Source of the DNA: Rhizobium sp. CG5
GTDB lineage: Bacteria > Pseudomonadota > Alphaproteobacteria > Rhizobiales > Rhizobiaceae
Assembly (NCBI RefSeq): GCF_023701945.1
Contig: NZ_JABAEF010000013.1
Span: 1 to 64,000, forward strand
DNA length: 64,000 nt
Direction of reading: 5' to 3'
Shown here piece by piece: positions 35,518 to 44,802 of the stretch. The notes beneath the pieces were generated by a model, which did no database searches, was not told where the DNA came from, and saw only the letters and a program-made list of their open reading frames with translations. The position numbers and the translations under genes were made by a program. Every line of letters starts with the position of its first letter. Positions within the stretch are counted from its first letter, which is position 1.

Positions 35518-36543
35518 ATGAAGCCTACAGTGCACGATATCGCCGCCCATGCGGGCGTCAGCCTGGCAACCGTCGACCGGGTCTTGAACCGGCGCGCCGG
35601 CGTGCGGGCGGAGACGCGCGAGCGCGTCGAAGGGGCGATCAGTGAACTCGGCTACGTGCGCGATCTGGCCGCGGCCAATCTGGCCAAGGGCCGGGTCTAT
35701 CCGCTGGTCTTCATTCTGCCCTCCAACGACAATTCCTTCATGCGAACCCTGCGCCGCGAGGTGGAAGGCGCCAGGGCGCGCTCGGGGCAGGAGCGCACGA
35801 CCATCTCTATTGTCGAGGTGCCGCCCTTCGATCCGCAAGCGATTGCCGCGGCGCTGGACGCCGTGCTGGCCGATGGTCCGGCCGGCGTGGCTCTGGTGGC
35901 GGTCGATGCACCCGAAGTTCGCGTGGCGATCGACAATCTGGTGCAGGCCGGCATTCCTGTGGTGACGTTGGTATCGGATCTGCCAGGGTCCCGACGCCAT
36001 CATTATGCCGGCATCGACAATATGGCGGCGGGCCGCACGGCGGGCAGCCTGCTGGGGCGTTTCCTGGCCGGGCGACCGGCAACGGTGGCGGTAATCGCCG
36101 GTTCGATGCTGGTGCGCGACCACCGCGAACGTTTCGAAGGGTTTCGAGCCGTGATGGCTGCGGAATTCCCGCAGGTGTCGCTGCTACCGGTTCTGGAGGG
36201 GCGCGACGATCCGGGGCTCGTCGAGCAAATCGTGACCGACCTGTTTGCGGCTCAGCCGGATCTGGCCGGCCTCTACAGCCTGGGGGCCGGCAATCGCGGG
36301 CTGGTGCGGGCGCTGGAGGCGGCGCACCTGCCGGTCCGACCGGCGGTGATCGCCCATGAACTGACCGAGACGACGCGGGCAGCGCTTCTGTCCGGCCGGA
36401 TCGATGCGGTGCTGAACCAGGATGCCGGCCACGAGGTACGCAGTGCCATCCGGCTCTTGAAGGCCAAGGCGGACGGATTGCCGGTACTCAGCGCCCAGGA
36501 GCGCATCCGGCTCGATATTTTTCTGCGAGACAATCTGCCCTGA
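35518..36543 (+). CDS. LacI-family regulator of the xylose locus
   Basis: This 341-residue protein has a LacI headpiece (TVHDIAAHAGVSLATVDRVL, residues 4-23) with hinge helix, followed by a periplasmic-binding-protein-like effector domain. The ATG at 35518 follows AGGAGA. It is 21 bases before xylB on the same strand. The effector is probably xylose or a related sugar, by context only. VDRVLN replaces the more usual VSRVLN in the recognition helix, a variation seen in LacI members with XylS/RbsR-like sensors. Confidence 0.88.
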   Translation: MKPTVHDIAAHAGVSLATVDRVLNRRAGVRAETRERVEGAISELGYVRDLAAANLAKGRVYPLVFILPSNDNSFMRTLRREVEGARARSGQERTTISIVEVPPFDPQAIAAALDAVLADGPAGVALVAVDAPEVRVAIDNLVQAGIPVVTLVSDLPGSRRHHYAGIDNMAAGRTAGSLLGRFLAGRPATVAVIAGSMLVRDHRERFEGFRAVMAAEFPQVSLLPVLEGRDDPGLVEQIVTDLFAAQPDLAGLYSLGAGNRGLVRALEAAHLPVRPAVIAHELTETTRAALLSGRIDAVLNQDAGHEVRSAIRLLKAKADGLPVLSAQERIRLDIFLRDNLP

Positions 36544-36564
36544 GGGGCAAAGGCATGGAGACCT

Positions 36565-38025
36565 ATGATGTATTTGGGACTGGATCTCGGCACTTCGGGT
36601 GTCAAGGCGCTGCTGATCGACGGCGATCAGCGGGTGATCGGTTCGGCCAACGGGGCGCTCGACGTGTCGCGGCCGCATCCCGGCTGGTCGGAGCAATATC
36701 CGGTCGACTGGATCCGCGCCACGCAGCAGGCGATCGCGGGCCTGAAGGCCAGCCATGGACGGGAGCTTAGCGCCGTCAAGGGCATCGGCCTGTCCGGCCA
36801 TATGCACGGCGCCACCTTGATCGGCAGCGACGGCGAGGTTTTGCGGCCCTGCATCCTGTGGAACGATACGCGCAGCCATGTCGAGGCCGCCGCCCTTGAC
36901 GCCGACCCGCGCTTCCGCGCCCTGACCGGCAATATCGTCTTTCCCGGCTTTACCGCGCCGAAACTCGCCTGGGTCGCCAAACATGAGCCGGAGATCTTTG
37001 CCAAGATTGCCAAGGTGCTGTTGCCCAAGGACTACCTGCGCTTCTGGCTGAGCGGCGAATACCTGTCCGACATGTCGGATTCGGCGGGCACCGCCTGGCT
37101 CGACACCGGCAAGCGGGCCTGGTCGAGCGCCTTGCTCGAGGCGACGGGGCTCAGCGAAAGCCAGATGCCGGGGCTCGTCGAGGGCACGGAACAGGCCGGT
37201 CTCCTCAAAGCCGAACTGGCTGCGGAATGGGGCATGGGTGCCGGTGTGGTGATTGCCGGCGGTGCGGGGGACAATGCGGCCTCGGCCTGCGGCATGGGCA
37301 CGGTGGCGGCCGGCCAGGCCTTCGTGTCGCTCGGCACGTCGGGCGTGCTGTTTGCCGCCAACGGGTCCTATCTGCCGAAGCCGGAAAGTGCCGTGCATGC
37401 CTTCTGCCATGCACTGCCCAATACCTGGCACCAGATGGGCGTCATCCTGTCGGCGACCGATGCGCTCAACTGGCATTCCCATGTCACCGGCAAATCGGCC
37501 GGCGACCTGACCTCGGAACTCGGCGACACGCTGAAGGCGCCGTCGAGCGTGACGTTCCTGCCCTATCTCTCAGGCGAGCGCACGCCGCACAATGATGCAA
37601 AGATCCGCGGGACCTTCCTCGGCCTTGGCCATGAAAGCGACCGGGCGGTGCTGACCCAGGCGGTGCTGGAGGGCGTGTCCTTTGCCATTCGCGACAATCT
37701 CGAAGCGCTGAAATCGGCCGGAACCTCGATCAGCCGGGTGACCGCGATCGGCGGCGGCTCGCGCTCGCGCTACTGGCTGGCCTCGATCGCGACCGCCCTC
37801 GACATGCCGGTCGACATCCCGGCTGACGGCGATTTCGGTGCCGCCTTCGGCGCCGCCCGCCTCGGCCTGATTGCCGCAACCGGTGCCGACCCCATCTCTG
37901 TCTGCACGGCGCCGGCAACCTCGGAGACGATCGAGCCGGTGGCGGGGCTCAGCGCGGATTACGAGACAGCCTACCAGCGCTATCGCTCGGTCTATCCGGC
38001 GATCAAGGCGCTGAATCCATCGTAA
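36565..38025 (+). CDS. xylB: Xylulokinase
   Basis: A 486-residue FGGY-family kinase that phosphorylates D-xylulose to xylulose 5-phosphate. The N-terminal phosphate-binding motif GLDLGTSGVKALLID (residues 4-18), the substrate loop GLSGHMHGATLI and the C-terminal GGGSRSRYWLASI motif are present. The likely catalytic base Asp lies in GGAGDNAASA. Two adjacent ATG codons begin the gene after GGAG. Together with xylA it completes xylose entry into the pentose phosphate pathway. Confidence 0.95.
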   Translation: MMYLGLDLGTSGVKALLIDGDQRVIGSANGALDVSRPHPGWSEQYPVDWIRATQQAIAGLKASHGRELSAVKGIGLSGHMHGATLIGSDGEVLRPCILWNDTRSHVEAAALDADPRFRALTGNIVFPGFTAPKLAWVAKHEPEIFAKIAKVLLPKDYLRFWLSGEYLSDMSDSAGTAWLDTGKRAWSSALLEATGLSESQMPGLVEGTEQAGLLKAELAAEWGMGAGVVIAGGAGDNAASACGMGTVAAGQAFVSLGTSGVLFAANGSYLPKPESAVHAFCHALPNTWHQMGVILSATDALNWHSHVTGKSAGDLTSELGDTLKAPSSVTFLPYLSGERTPHNDAKIRGTFLGLGHESDRAVLTQAVLEGVSFAIRDNLEALKSAGTSISRVTAIGGGSRSRYWLASIATALDMPVDIPADGDFGAAFGAARLGLIAATGADPISVCTAPATSETIEPVAGLSADYETAYQRYRSVYPAIKALNPS

Positions 38026-38031
38026 GAATTT

Positions 38032-38141
38032 GCCCCTCACCCTGACCCTCTCCCCGCAAGCGGGGCGAGGGGACGGAAACGCTGCGGCAAGTCCCTTCTC
38101 CCCGCAGGCGGGGAGAAGGTGCCGGCAGGCGGATGAGGGGC
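38032..38141. repeat. RIME-like palindromic element between xylB and xylA
   Basis: A 110-base element bounded by GCCCCTCA and TGAGGGGC. It contains two internal palindromes of the TCCCCGC-A-GCGGGG kind (around 38050 and 38098). Length and form match the rhizobial intergenic mosaic element. It lies inside the xyl operon, where a folded RNA could uncouple xylB from xylA expression. Confidence 0.75.
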
Positions 38142-38175
38142 CGCATATGCTAGACATTCAACAGGAGGATACCCC

Positions 38176-39486
38176 ATGACGACAGGCTTTTTCGGCGATA
38201 CGCCCAAGATCAAATACGAGGGCCCGGACAGCACCAATCCGCTGGCCTTCCGCCACTACAATCCCAACGAGATCGTCAACGGCAAGCGCATGGAAGATCA
38301 CCTGCGCTTTGCTGTCGCCTATTGGCACACGTTTACCTGGCCGGGTGGCGATCCGTTCGGCGGTCAGACCTTCCAGCGCCCGTGGTTCGAGGACAGCATG
38401 CAGGCGGCCAAGCTGAAGGCCGATGTGGCGTTTGAATTCTTCTCGCTGCTCGGCTCGCCCTATTACTGCTTCCACGACGCCGACGTGCGCCCGGAAGGCC
38501 GCAACTTTGCGGAAAACACCAAGAACCTCAACGAGATCGTCGACTATTTCGCCGAGAAGCAGGCCGCCACCGGCGTCAAGCTGCTATGGGGCACGGCGAA
38601 CCTGTTTTCCCAGCGCCGCTTCATGAGCGGCGCCTCGACCAACCCCGATCCGGATGTTTTTGCCTTCTCGGCGGCGACGGTGAAGACCTGCCTCGACGCG
38701 ACGATGAAGCTCGGCGGCGAGAATTACGTGCTGTGGGGCGGCCGTGAAGGCTATGAGACGCTGCTCAACACCGACCTCAAGCGCGAGCTCGACCAGATGG
38801 GCCGTTTCCTCAACCTGGTGGTCGAATACAAGCACAAGATCGGCTTCAAGGGCACGATCCTGATCGAGCCGAAACCGCAGGAGCCGACCAAGCATCAGTA
38901 TGACTACGATGTCGCCACCGTCTACGCCTTCCTGCAGCGGTACGGCCTGGAGAAGGAAGTGAAGCTCAATATCGAGCAGGGCCACGCCATTCTCGCCGGC
39001 CATTCCTTCGAGCATGAACTGGCCATGGCCAATGCCTTCGGCATTTTCGGGTCGATCGACATGAACCGCAACGACTACCAGTCCGGCTGGGATACCGACC
39101 AGTTCCCCAACAATGTGCCGGAAATGGCGCTGGCCTATTACCAGGTTCTGGCAGGCGGCGGCTTTACCACCGGCGGCACCAATTTCGATTCGAAGCTGCG
39201 CCGCCAGTCGCTCGATCCCGCCGACCTCTTGATCGGTCATATCGGCGGCATGGACTGCTGCGCCCGCGGCCTGAAGGCGGCCGCCAAGATGATCGACGAC
39301 GGCGCCCTGTCGACACCGCTCAACGAGCGTTATGCCAAGTGGGACAGCGCTGACGCCCAGAAGATGCTGCGCGGCGAACTCTCCCTCGACGCGATTGCCG
39401 AGAAGGTGGAGAACGAGGATATCAGCCCGGAACCGAAGTCCGGCCGCCAGGAATATCTGGAGAATGTGGTGAACCGTTACGTGTGA
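38176..39486 (+). CDS. xylA: Xylose isomerase
   Basis: A 436-residue TIM-barrel enzyme of the long class II type that interconverts D-xylose and D-xylulose. Active-site and metal-binding regions visible are WGGREGYETLLNTDL, the ILIEPKPQEPTKHQYDYD stretch and NIEQGHAILAGHSFEHEL. GGAGG lies just before the ATG. It follows xylB after a mosaic repeat and ends 11 bases before the convergent VOC gene. Confidence 0.97.
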   Translation: MTTGFFGDTPKIKYEGPDSTNPLAFRHYNPNEIVNGKRMEDHLRFAVAYWHTFTWPGGDPFGGQTFQRPWFEDSMQAAKLKADVAFEFFSLLGSPYYCFHDADVRPEGRNFAENTKNLNEIVDYFAEKQAATGVKLLWGTANLFSQRRFMSGASTNPDPDVFAFSAATVKTCLDATMKLGGENYVLWGGREGYETLLNTDLKRELDQMGRFLNLVVEYKHKIGFKGTILIEPKPQEPTKHQYDYDVATVYAFLQRYGLEKEVKLNIEQGHAILAGHSFEHELAMANAFGIFGSIDMNRNDYQSGWDTDQFPNNVPEMALAYYQVLAGGGFTTGGTNFDSKLRRQSLDPADLLIGHIGGMDCCARGLKAAAKMIDDGALSTPLNERYAKWDSADAQKMLRGELSLDAIAEKVENEDISPEPKSGRQEYLENVVNRYV

Positions 39487-39497
39487 TATCGGTCACG

Positions 39498-39944
39498 TCA
39501 TAGCAAGGAGCGGCCACCTCCGGTGTTTTGGCGGTGGCCGTTCGCATTCGATCTCTGGCCGTTGCCGTTGGCGCCATCAGGCGTTACCGAGGCCCGGCTG
39601 GTGACGGAAATCGGATTTCCGGAAGGGTCCTTGGCATTGGCGAAGACATAGCCGTCCGCTTTGTGCAACGGACCGAAATGCAGGCCTTGTTCGGCACACC
39701 GGGCGCAAAATCCTGCAACGTCCTCCACGTCGAAGCCGAGCTTCACCAGGACTTGTCCCATCTTCTGGGATTTCGCCGCCGCATGGATCATGAGATTGGC
39801 GCCGCCATCGGCACTGACGAGTTCGATGATGCGGTCGCCTTCCAGGCGGAGAGCCGTGAAGCCAAAATACTTCTCATAAAAGCTGACGGTTGCTTCCACA
39901 TCGCGTGCGTAGATGGTGATCCTGCCCAGTCGCATGGATGACAT
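39498..39944 (-). CDS. VOC-superfamily (glyoxalase/dioxygenase-like) protein
   Basis: A 148-residue protein with one VOC fold: start MRLGRITIYARDVEATVSFY, middle GANLMIHAAAK, end VFANAKDPSGNPISVTSRAS. Members bind a metal and act as lyases, isomerases or resistance proteins; none is assigned. The last 27 residues are Asn/Gly/Gln-rich with no VOC character. In the DNA they overlap a hairpin (39511-39540) well placed to end the convergent xylA transcript. The gene follows the LacI gene after two bases, so they are cotranscribed. Confidence 0.8.
   Translation of the reverse strand: MSSMRLGRITIYARDVEATVSFYEKYFGFTALRLEGDRIIELVSADGGANLMIHAAAKSQKMGQVLVKLGFDVEDVAGFCARCAEQGLHFGPLHKADGYVFANAKDPSGNPISVTSRASVTPDGANGNGQRSNANGHRQNTGGGRSLL
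39511..39540 (+). terminator. Hairpin inside the VOC tail, possible xylA terminator
   Basis: CGGCCACC pairs with GGTGGCCG around a 14-base loop, 25 bases after the xylA stop. The U tract is poor, so a termination role is uncertain. Confidence 0.35.
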
Positions 39945-39946
39945 CC

Positions 39947-41050
39947 CTATTTATGAGGACGCGGCGGCCCCACCGAATTCCTGACCACCAGATCGGGCCG
40001 CAGCAGGATTTCCGTCTCGGCGGGTTTGCCGTCGGAGAGCAGTTCCAGCAGCAGCGCCATGGCATGTTTGCCGATCGCCGTGCGGGGCTGGCGGATGGTG
40101 GTGAGCGAGGGGGTCATGAAGCTTGCCTGCGGCACGTCGTCGAAACCGGTCACGGAGAAATCACGCGGGACATTGTAGCCGCGGGCCGACAGGCCGATCA
40201 TCAGGCCGATCGCCGTCTGGTCGTTGACGCACATGAAGGCGGTCGGCAGCGTGTCGCGCATGAACAGTTGCTCGACGGCGAGCCTTCCGCTTTCGATCGT
40301 GCCGTCGCCTTCGAGGATGATGCGCAGGCTGTCCGGCACGTTGGCCGCGTCGAGGCCCGCCTCATAGCCAAGCCGACGTCGGTGATAGGCGAGCCGTGTC
40401 TTGCTGTCGCCGATGAAGGCGATCTTGCGGTGGCCTTCCGACAGCAGCAGGTCGACGGCCTTGCGGGCCCCTTCGATATCGTCGACGCCGACATAGGGAA
40501 TGCCGCCGTTGAACACCGGCTCGAACACGCCGACCGAGGGCGGCAGGCGGGCGGTCATGGTCTGGTGGCCGAAGGGCAGGATGCCGGTGAACAGGATCAG
40601 GCCGGCGGCCTGGTTGGAATTCAAGAATTTCAGATATTCCAGGCCGCGCTGGGCGTCGTTCTGGGTATGGCCGATCAGCACGCCATAGCCGTGGGAGCGC
40701 GCCTCGTTTTCAAGCCCGACCAAAATGCTGGAAAAATTGGGGTCGCCGATATCGGGCGCTACGACGAGGATCATGTTCGACCGGCCAAGCCGCAGGCTGC
40801 GGGCCATGGCATTGGTCGTATAGCCGGTGATGGCGATCGCCTGGTTGACTTTCAGCCGCGTCGAGTTGGCCACCTTCTCCGGCATGTGAATGGCCCGCGA
40901 TACCGTGGCAATCGAAACCTCGGCGATCCGGGCGACGTCTTCGATGGTGGCGGGTGAGGAATTCGACACTGCGTTCTGCCTTGGAGTCTCGTTGCGCGGG
41001 ACACTACACAGACTGGCTTGAAGGTCAAAGCTTGTACGAGGAAAATCCAC
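39947..41050 (-). CDS. LacI-family regulator of the divergent sugar transporter
   Basis: A 367-residue regulator with the LacI headpiece at about residues 34-60 (TIEDVARIAEVSIATVSRAI) and a RbsR/PurR-like effector domain. The GTG at 41050 has GAGG seven bases upstream. A shorter GTG form (from 40969) would start seven residues before the headpiece and is also possible. It faces a ribose-type ABC operon across an 85-base gap containing two matching operators. Its inducer is probably that transporter's sugar. Confidence 0.9.
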   Translation of the reverse strand: MDFPRTSFDLQASLCSVPRNETPRQNAVSNSSPATIEDVARIAEVSIATVSRAIHMPEKVANSTRLKVNQAIAITGYTTNAMARSLRLGRSNMILVVAPDIGDPNFSSILVGLENEARSHGYGVLIGHTQNDAQRGLEYLKFLNSNQAAGLILFTGILPFGHQTMTARLPPSVGVFEPVFNGGIPYVGVDDIEGARKAVDLLLSEGHRKIAFIGDSKTRLAYHRRRLGYEAGLDAANVPDSLRIILEGDGTIESGRLAVEQLFMRDTLPTAFMCVNDQTAIGLMIGLSARGYNVPRDFSVTGFDDVPQASFMTPSLTTIRQPRTAIGKHAMALLLELLSDGKPAETEILLRPDLVVRNSVGPPRPHK

Positions 41051-41062
41051 GTTATGCCTCTA

Positions 41063-41076
41063 TGTAAACCTTTACA
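41063..41076. promoter_or_regulatory. Operator 1 of the sugar-transport divergon
   Basis: TGTAAACCTTTACA is a symmetric site (TGTAAA and TTTACA arms) 13 bases upstream of the regulator GTG. It is the mirror image of the site at 41084-41097. Confidence 0.75.
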
Positions 41077-41083
41077 GTGACCA

Positions 41084-41097
41084 TGTAAAGGTTTACA
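41084..41097. promoter_or_regulatory. Operator 2 of the sugar-transport divergon
   Basis: TGTAAAGGTTTACA lies 39 bases before the transporter ATPase gene. Its centre is 21 bases from that of operator 1, two turns of the helix, so two repressor dimers could bind on the same face and cooperate. Confidence 0.75.
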
Positions 41098-41135
41098 TCT
41101 CGCTCCAAGCGGATGGGAGCCGCGGGGAGGCCAGC

Positions 41136-42662
41136 ATGAATTCCGAGACGATCGACGACCGTGCGGTGGTGCTTCGGGCTAAGCGCATCAGCAAGTCGTT
41201 CAGTGGCGTACAGGTGCTGTTCAGCGTCGATTTCGATCTGCGGGCCGGCGAGATCCATGCGCTGATGGGCGAGAATGGTGCCGGAAAATCGACCCTGGTC
41301 AAGATCCTCTCCGGCTTCGAGCAGCCGACCTCCGGCGAAATCCTGCTCGACGGCAAGCCGATCAAGCTGCCGGCCAATGGTGCCGCCGAGGCGCTGGGCA
41401 TTGTCATCATCCACCAGGAATTCAATCTTGCCGACCATCTGACCGTGTCGGAAAGCCTGTTTCTCGGCCGCGAGATCACCCGGTTCGGGGTGCTGGACCG
41501 CAAGCGCATGCGCGCCGAGACGCGCCGCGTGCTCGATACGCTGGGCTCGCATGTCGACGAGAACCAGCTGATCAGTTCGCTGAGCGTTGCCGACAAGCAG
41601 ATGGTGGAGATCGCCAAGGCGATCAGCCGCGATGCGCGCGTCGTGTTCATGGACGAGCCGACCGCGGTGTTGTCGCGCGAGGAGACGCGGGTTCTGTTCC
41701 AGCAGGTTCGCAAGCTACGCGACAAAGGCACCAGTTTCGTCTTCGTGTCGCATAAGCTCGACGAGGTGATGGAACTGACCGATCGCGTCACGGTGTTGCG
41801 CGACGGGCAATGGGTGAAGACGGCGCAGACCGCGGTGCTCGACGGCGAATCCATCGCCCAGCTGATGGTCGGCCGCGAGCTGTCCAGTCTTTATCCCGCC
41901 AAGCATGAGCCGGATGTGGACGGCGAGGTGGTGCTGTTGGTGCGTTCGATTTCGACGGGTTATGTGCGGGATGCCGGTTTCGAGGTGCGGCGTGGAGAGG
42001 TGTTCGGATTTTCTGGACTGATGGGCTCCGGCCGCACCGAACTGATGGAAGCGGTGGTCGGGCTGCGGCCGCGCCTATCGGGCGAGGTCGTGGTCTATGG
42101 CCATGCCATACCGGCCGGGGATGTCGAGGCGGCGACCGCTGCCGGGCTTGCCTATATGACCAAGGATCGCAAGTCCAAGGGCCTGCTGCTGGCCTCCGGC
42201 ATGACGGTGAACCTGACGCTGCAGTCGCTGGCCCAGCACAGCCCGCATGGCTATCTCCAGCCGAAAAGCGAGGCGGCGGCGATGGCGCGGGCGCAGCGGC
42301 GCTTCGACATCCGGGTGCGCGACGACCGGGTGGTGGCGGGGCGCATGTCGGGCGGCAACCAGCAGAAGCTGCTGCTGGCCAAGGTCATGGAGACCGAGCC
42401 GCAGATCATCATCATCGACGAGCCGACACGCGGCATCGATGTCGGCACCAAGCAGCAGATCTATCATTTCATCTCGGCGCTTGCGCGCGAGGGCCGGTCG
42501 ATCATCGTCGTGTCCTCGGAATTGCAGGAGGTGATTGGCCTCTGCACCCGCGTCGCGGTGATGCGCGAGGGCCGCATGGTCGGCGTGCTGGAAGGCGACG
42601 AGATCAACGAGCAGGAAATCATGCGCTACGCCGCCGGCCTGAAGCAGAAGCAGGCGGCCTGA
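41136..42662 (+). CDS. Sugar ABC transporter ATP-binding protein, RbsA type
   Basis: This 508-residue protein has two fused ABC domains. The first has Walker A GENGAGKST and signature region ISSLSVADKQMVEIAKAI. The second has degenerate GLMGSGRTE, signature MSGGNQQKLLLAKVM and IIIIDEPTRGIDVGT. This is the RbsA/MglA/XylG layout of class II sugar importers. It is the first gene of a unit with permease, binding protein and two putative sugar-processing enzymes. The sugar is not known. Confidence 0.93.
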   Translation: MNSETIDDRAVVLRAKRISKSFSGVQVLFSVDFDLRAGEIHALMGENGAGKSTLVKILSGFEQPTSGEILLDGKPIKLPANGAAEALGIVIIHQEFNLADHLTVSESLFLGREITRFGVLDRKRMRAETRRVLDTLGSHVDENQLISSLSVADKQMVEIAKAISRDARVVFMDEPTAVLSREETRVLFQQVRKLRDKGTSFVFVSHKLDEVMELTDRVTVLRDGQWVKTAQTAVLDGESIAQLMVGRELSSLYPAKHEPDVDGEVVLLVRSISTGYVRDAGFEVRRGEVFGFSGLMGSGRTELMEAVVGLRPRLSGEVVVYGHAIPAGDVEAATAAGLAYMTKDRKSKGLLLASGMTVNLTLQSLAQHSPHGYLQPKSEAAAMARAQRRFDIRVRDDRVVAGRMSGGNQQKLLLAKVMETEPQIIIIDEPTRGIDVGTKQQIYHFISALAREGRSIIVVSSELQEVIGLCTRVAVMREGRMVGVLEGDEINEQEIMRYAAGLKQKQAA

Positions 42663-42737
42663 GGCGACGGCGCATCAACGGATAACAAGACAGGCCCGGA
42701 GAGCCCGGCAAGGGACACGGAGGGCGGGAGGTTGAGT

Positions 42738-43754
42738 TTGGACACGAGCATGAATGACGAGCCGAAGGGCCCCGAGACACGGCGCCGCACCTGGCGGGAT
42801 ATCGACATGCGGGCCGTCGCACCCTTTGCCGCCCTTGCACTACTGCTGCTGGTCGGCGCGCTGGTCAATCCGAATTTCATCGGCATCACCAATCTGGCCA
42901 ATGTGGCGACGCGCTCAGCGTTTATCGCCATCATCGCGGTCGGCGCCACCTTCGTCATTTCCTCGGGCGATCTCGACCTGTCGGTCGGCTCGATGGTGGC
43001 CTTTGTTGCCAGCCTGATGATCCTGTTCATGAATTCCGGCGTGATCGTCGACAGTGGCCTGATGCTGGCGGCGGCCGTCGTGCTGACGCTTTTGATCGGG
43101 GCGGCCTGCGGGCTTGCCAATGGCCTGATCACCACGGTTGGCCGCATCGAGCCGTTTATTGCGACGCTCGGCACCATGGGCATCTATCGGGGGCTCACCA
43201 CCTGGCTGTCGCAGGGCGGCGCCATCACACTGAAATCGCCGGAGCTGCAGGACCTCTACCGACCGGCCTATTTCGGCACGGTGGCGGGCGTTCCGTTCCC
43301 GATCGTCATCATCTTCGCCGTCACGGCGATTGCCGCCTTCGTGCTCTATCGCACCCGCTATGGCCGGCATGTGGTGGCCGTCGGCTCCAGCCGCGACGTG
43401 GCGCGCTATTCCGGCATCAGCGTCGACAGAGTGCGCACCATTGCCTTCGTGATCCAGGGGCTCTGCGTGGCGATTGCCGTGCTGCTCTATGTGCCGCGGC
43501 TCGGATCCACTTCGGCAACCACGGGCATTCTCTGGGAGCTGCAGGCGATCACCGCGGTCGTCGTCGGCGGCACGGCGCTGAAGGGCGGGGCAGGCCGCGT
43601 CTGGGGCACGATCTGCGGCGCCTTCATCCTCGAGCTGGTCGGCAACATCATGCTGCTGTCCAATTTCATCAGCGAATATCTGATCGGCACCATCCAGGGA
43701 TCCATCATCATCATCGCGATGCTGGTGCAGCGTTCGCTGGGGCGGAAAGCCTGA
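42738..43754 (+). CDS. Sugar ABC transporter permease, RbsC type
   Basis: A 338-residue inner-membrane permease with about ten hydrophobic segments and the RbsC-family motif SSGDLDLSVGSMVAFVAS (about residues 75-92). I chose the TTG at 42738 because GGGAGG lies six bases upstream. A TTG at 42732 would be too close to it, and an ATG at 42750 lacks a good site. It forms a homodimeric channel with the RbsA-like ATPase. Confidence 0.88.
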   Translation: MDTSMNDEPKGPETRRRTWRDIDMRAVAPFAALALLLLVGALVNPNFIGITNLANVATRSAFIAIIAVGATFVISSGDLDLSVGSMVAFVASLMILFMNSGVIVDSGLMLAAAVVLTLLIGAACGLANGLITTVGRIEPFIATLGTMGIYRGLTTWLSQGGAITLKSPELQDLYRPAYFGTVAGVPFPIVIIFAVTAIAAFVLYRTRYGRHVVAVGSSRDVARYSGISVDRVRTIAFVIQGLCVAIAVLLYVPRLGSTSATTGILWELQAITAVVVGGTALKGGAGRVWGTICGAFILELVGNIMLLSNFISEYLIGTIQGSIIIIAMLVQRSLGRKA

Positions 43755-43768
43755 TCGGTCGCACCATT

Positions 43769-43795
43769 GAGCCGGGTCCTCGGGTCGCCCGGCTC
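43769..43795 (+). terminator. Hairpin between permease and binding-protein genes
   Basis: GAGCCGGG pairs with CCCGGCTC around an 11-base loop, followed by CTTTC. It may partly terminate or protect mRNA ends, allowing a different amount of binding protein from permease. Confidence 0.4.
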
Positions 43796-43840
43796 CTTTC
43801 AAAGACCAAAAGACCCCGGCATTGCACTAGGGAGAGAGAA

Positions 43841-44785
43841 ATGCTGAAAAGATTGATAGGAGTAGCCTTTGTCGCGGCGGCCATGGCCGGAACGGCTCTG
43901 GCGCAGGAGGCCAAGACCATCGGCGTATCCATTCCGGCGGCCGACCACGGCTGGACGGCCGGCGTCGTCTACCATGCCGAGCGCGTCGCCGAACTGATCC
44001 GCAAGGAACATCCGAACGCCACGGTGATCGTCAAGACCTCGCCGGATGCGGCAAGCCAGGCCAATGCCATCCAGGATCTGGCGATCCAGGGCCTCGACGC
44101 GCTGGTCATCCTGCCGACCGATCCGGATCCGCTGGTCAACGCAATCAAGGAAGTGAAGGCCAAGGGCACGTTCGTCACCATCGTCGACCGGGCGCCGAGC
44201 GTCAACGACAGCTCCGTGCGCGATCTCTACGTCGCCGGCAACAATCCGGCGCTCGGCGAAGTGGCCGGCACCTATATCAAGGAAACCACGCCGGACGCCG
44301 AAGTCGTCATCATCCGCGGCATGCCGATCCCGATCGATCAGCAGCGCCAGGATGGGTTCGACAAGGGCATTGCCGGCTCCAAGGTCAAGGTTCTCGACCG
44401 CCAGTTCGGCAACTGGAACCGCGACGATGCCTTCAAGGTCATGCAGGACTACCTGACCAAGTATCCGAAGATCGACGTGGTGTGGTGCCAGGATGACGAC
44501 ATGGCCGTCGGCGTGCTGCAGGCCATCGAGCAGGCCAAGCGCACCGACATCCAGTATGTCGTGGCCGGTGCCGGGTCCAAGGACATGATCAAGAAGGTCA
44601 TGGACGGCGACAAGATGATCCCGGTCGACGTTCTCTATCCGCCGGCGATGGTCGGCACCGCCATGGAGCTGACGGCTGCCGCCGTGCTCAACCAGGTTCC
44701 GGTGTCGGGCACCTATACTCTGGATGCGACGCTGATCACCAAGGAGAATGCCGCGAACTACTACTTCCCGGATTCGCCTTTCTAA
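43841..44785 (+). CDS. Periplasmic sugar-binding protein, RbsB type
   Basis: A 314-residue type I periplasmic binding protein with signal peptide (IGVAFVAAAMAGTALAQE, cleavage after ALA). The body has the two-lobed ribose-binding fold (IGVSIPAADHGWTAGVVYHA near the N-terminus, VVWCQDDDMAVGVLQAI in the second lobe). It delivers an unidentified sugar to the RbsAC-like pair encoded upstream. GGGAGAG precedes the ATG. Confidence 0.92.
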   Translation: MLKRLIGVAFVAAAMAGTALAQEAKTIGVSIPAADHGWTAGVVYHAERVAELIRKEHPNATVIVKTSPDAASQANAIQDLAIQGLDALVILPTDPDPLVNAIKEVKAKGTFVTIVDRAPSVNDSSVRDLYVAGNNPALGEVAGTYIKETTPDAEVVIIRGMPIPIDQQRQDGFDKGIAGSKVKVLDRQFGNWNRDDAFKVMQDYLTKYPKIDVVWCQDDDMAVGVLQAIEQAKRTDIQYVVAGAGSKDMIKKVMDGDKMIPVDVLYPPAMVGTAMELTAAAVLNQVPVSGTYTLDATLITKENAANYYFPDSPF

Positions 44786-44802
44786 GTCACGTCGTGTGGG
44801 AA

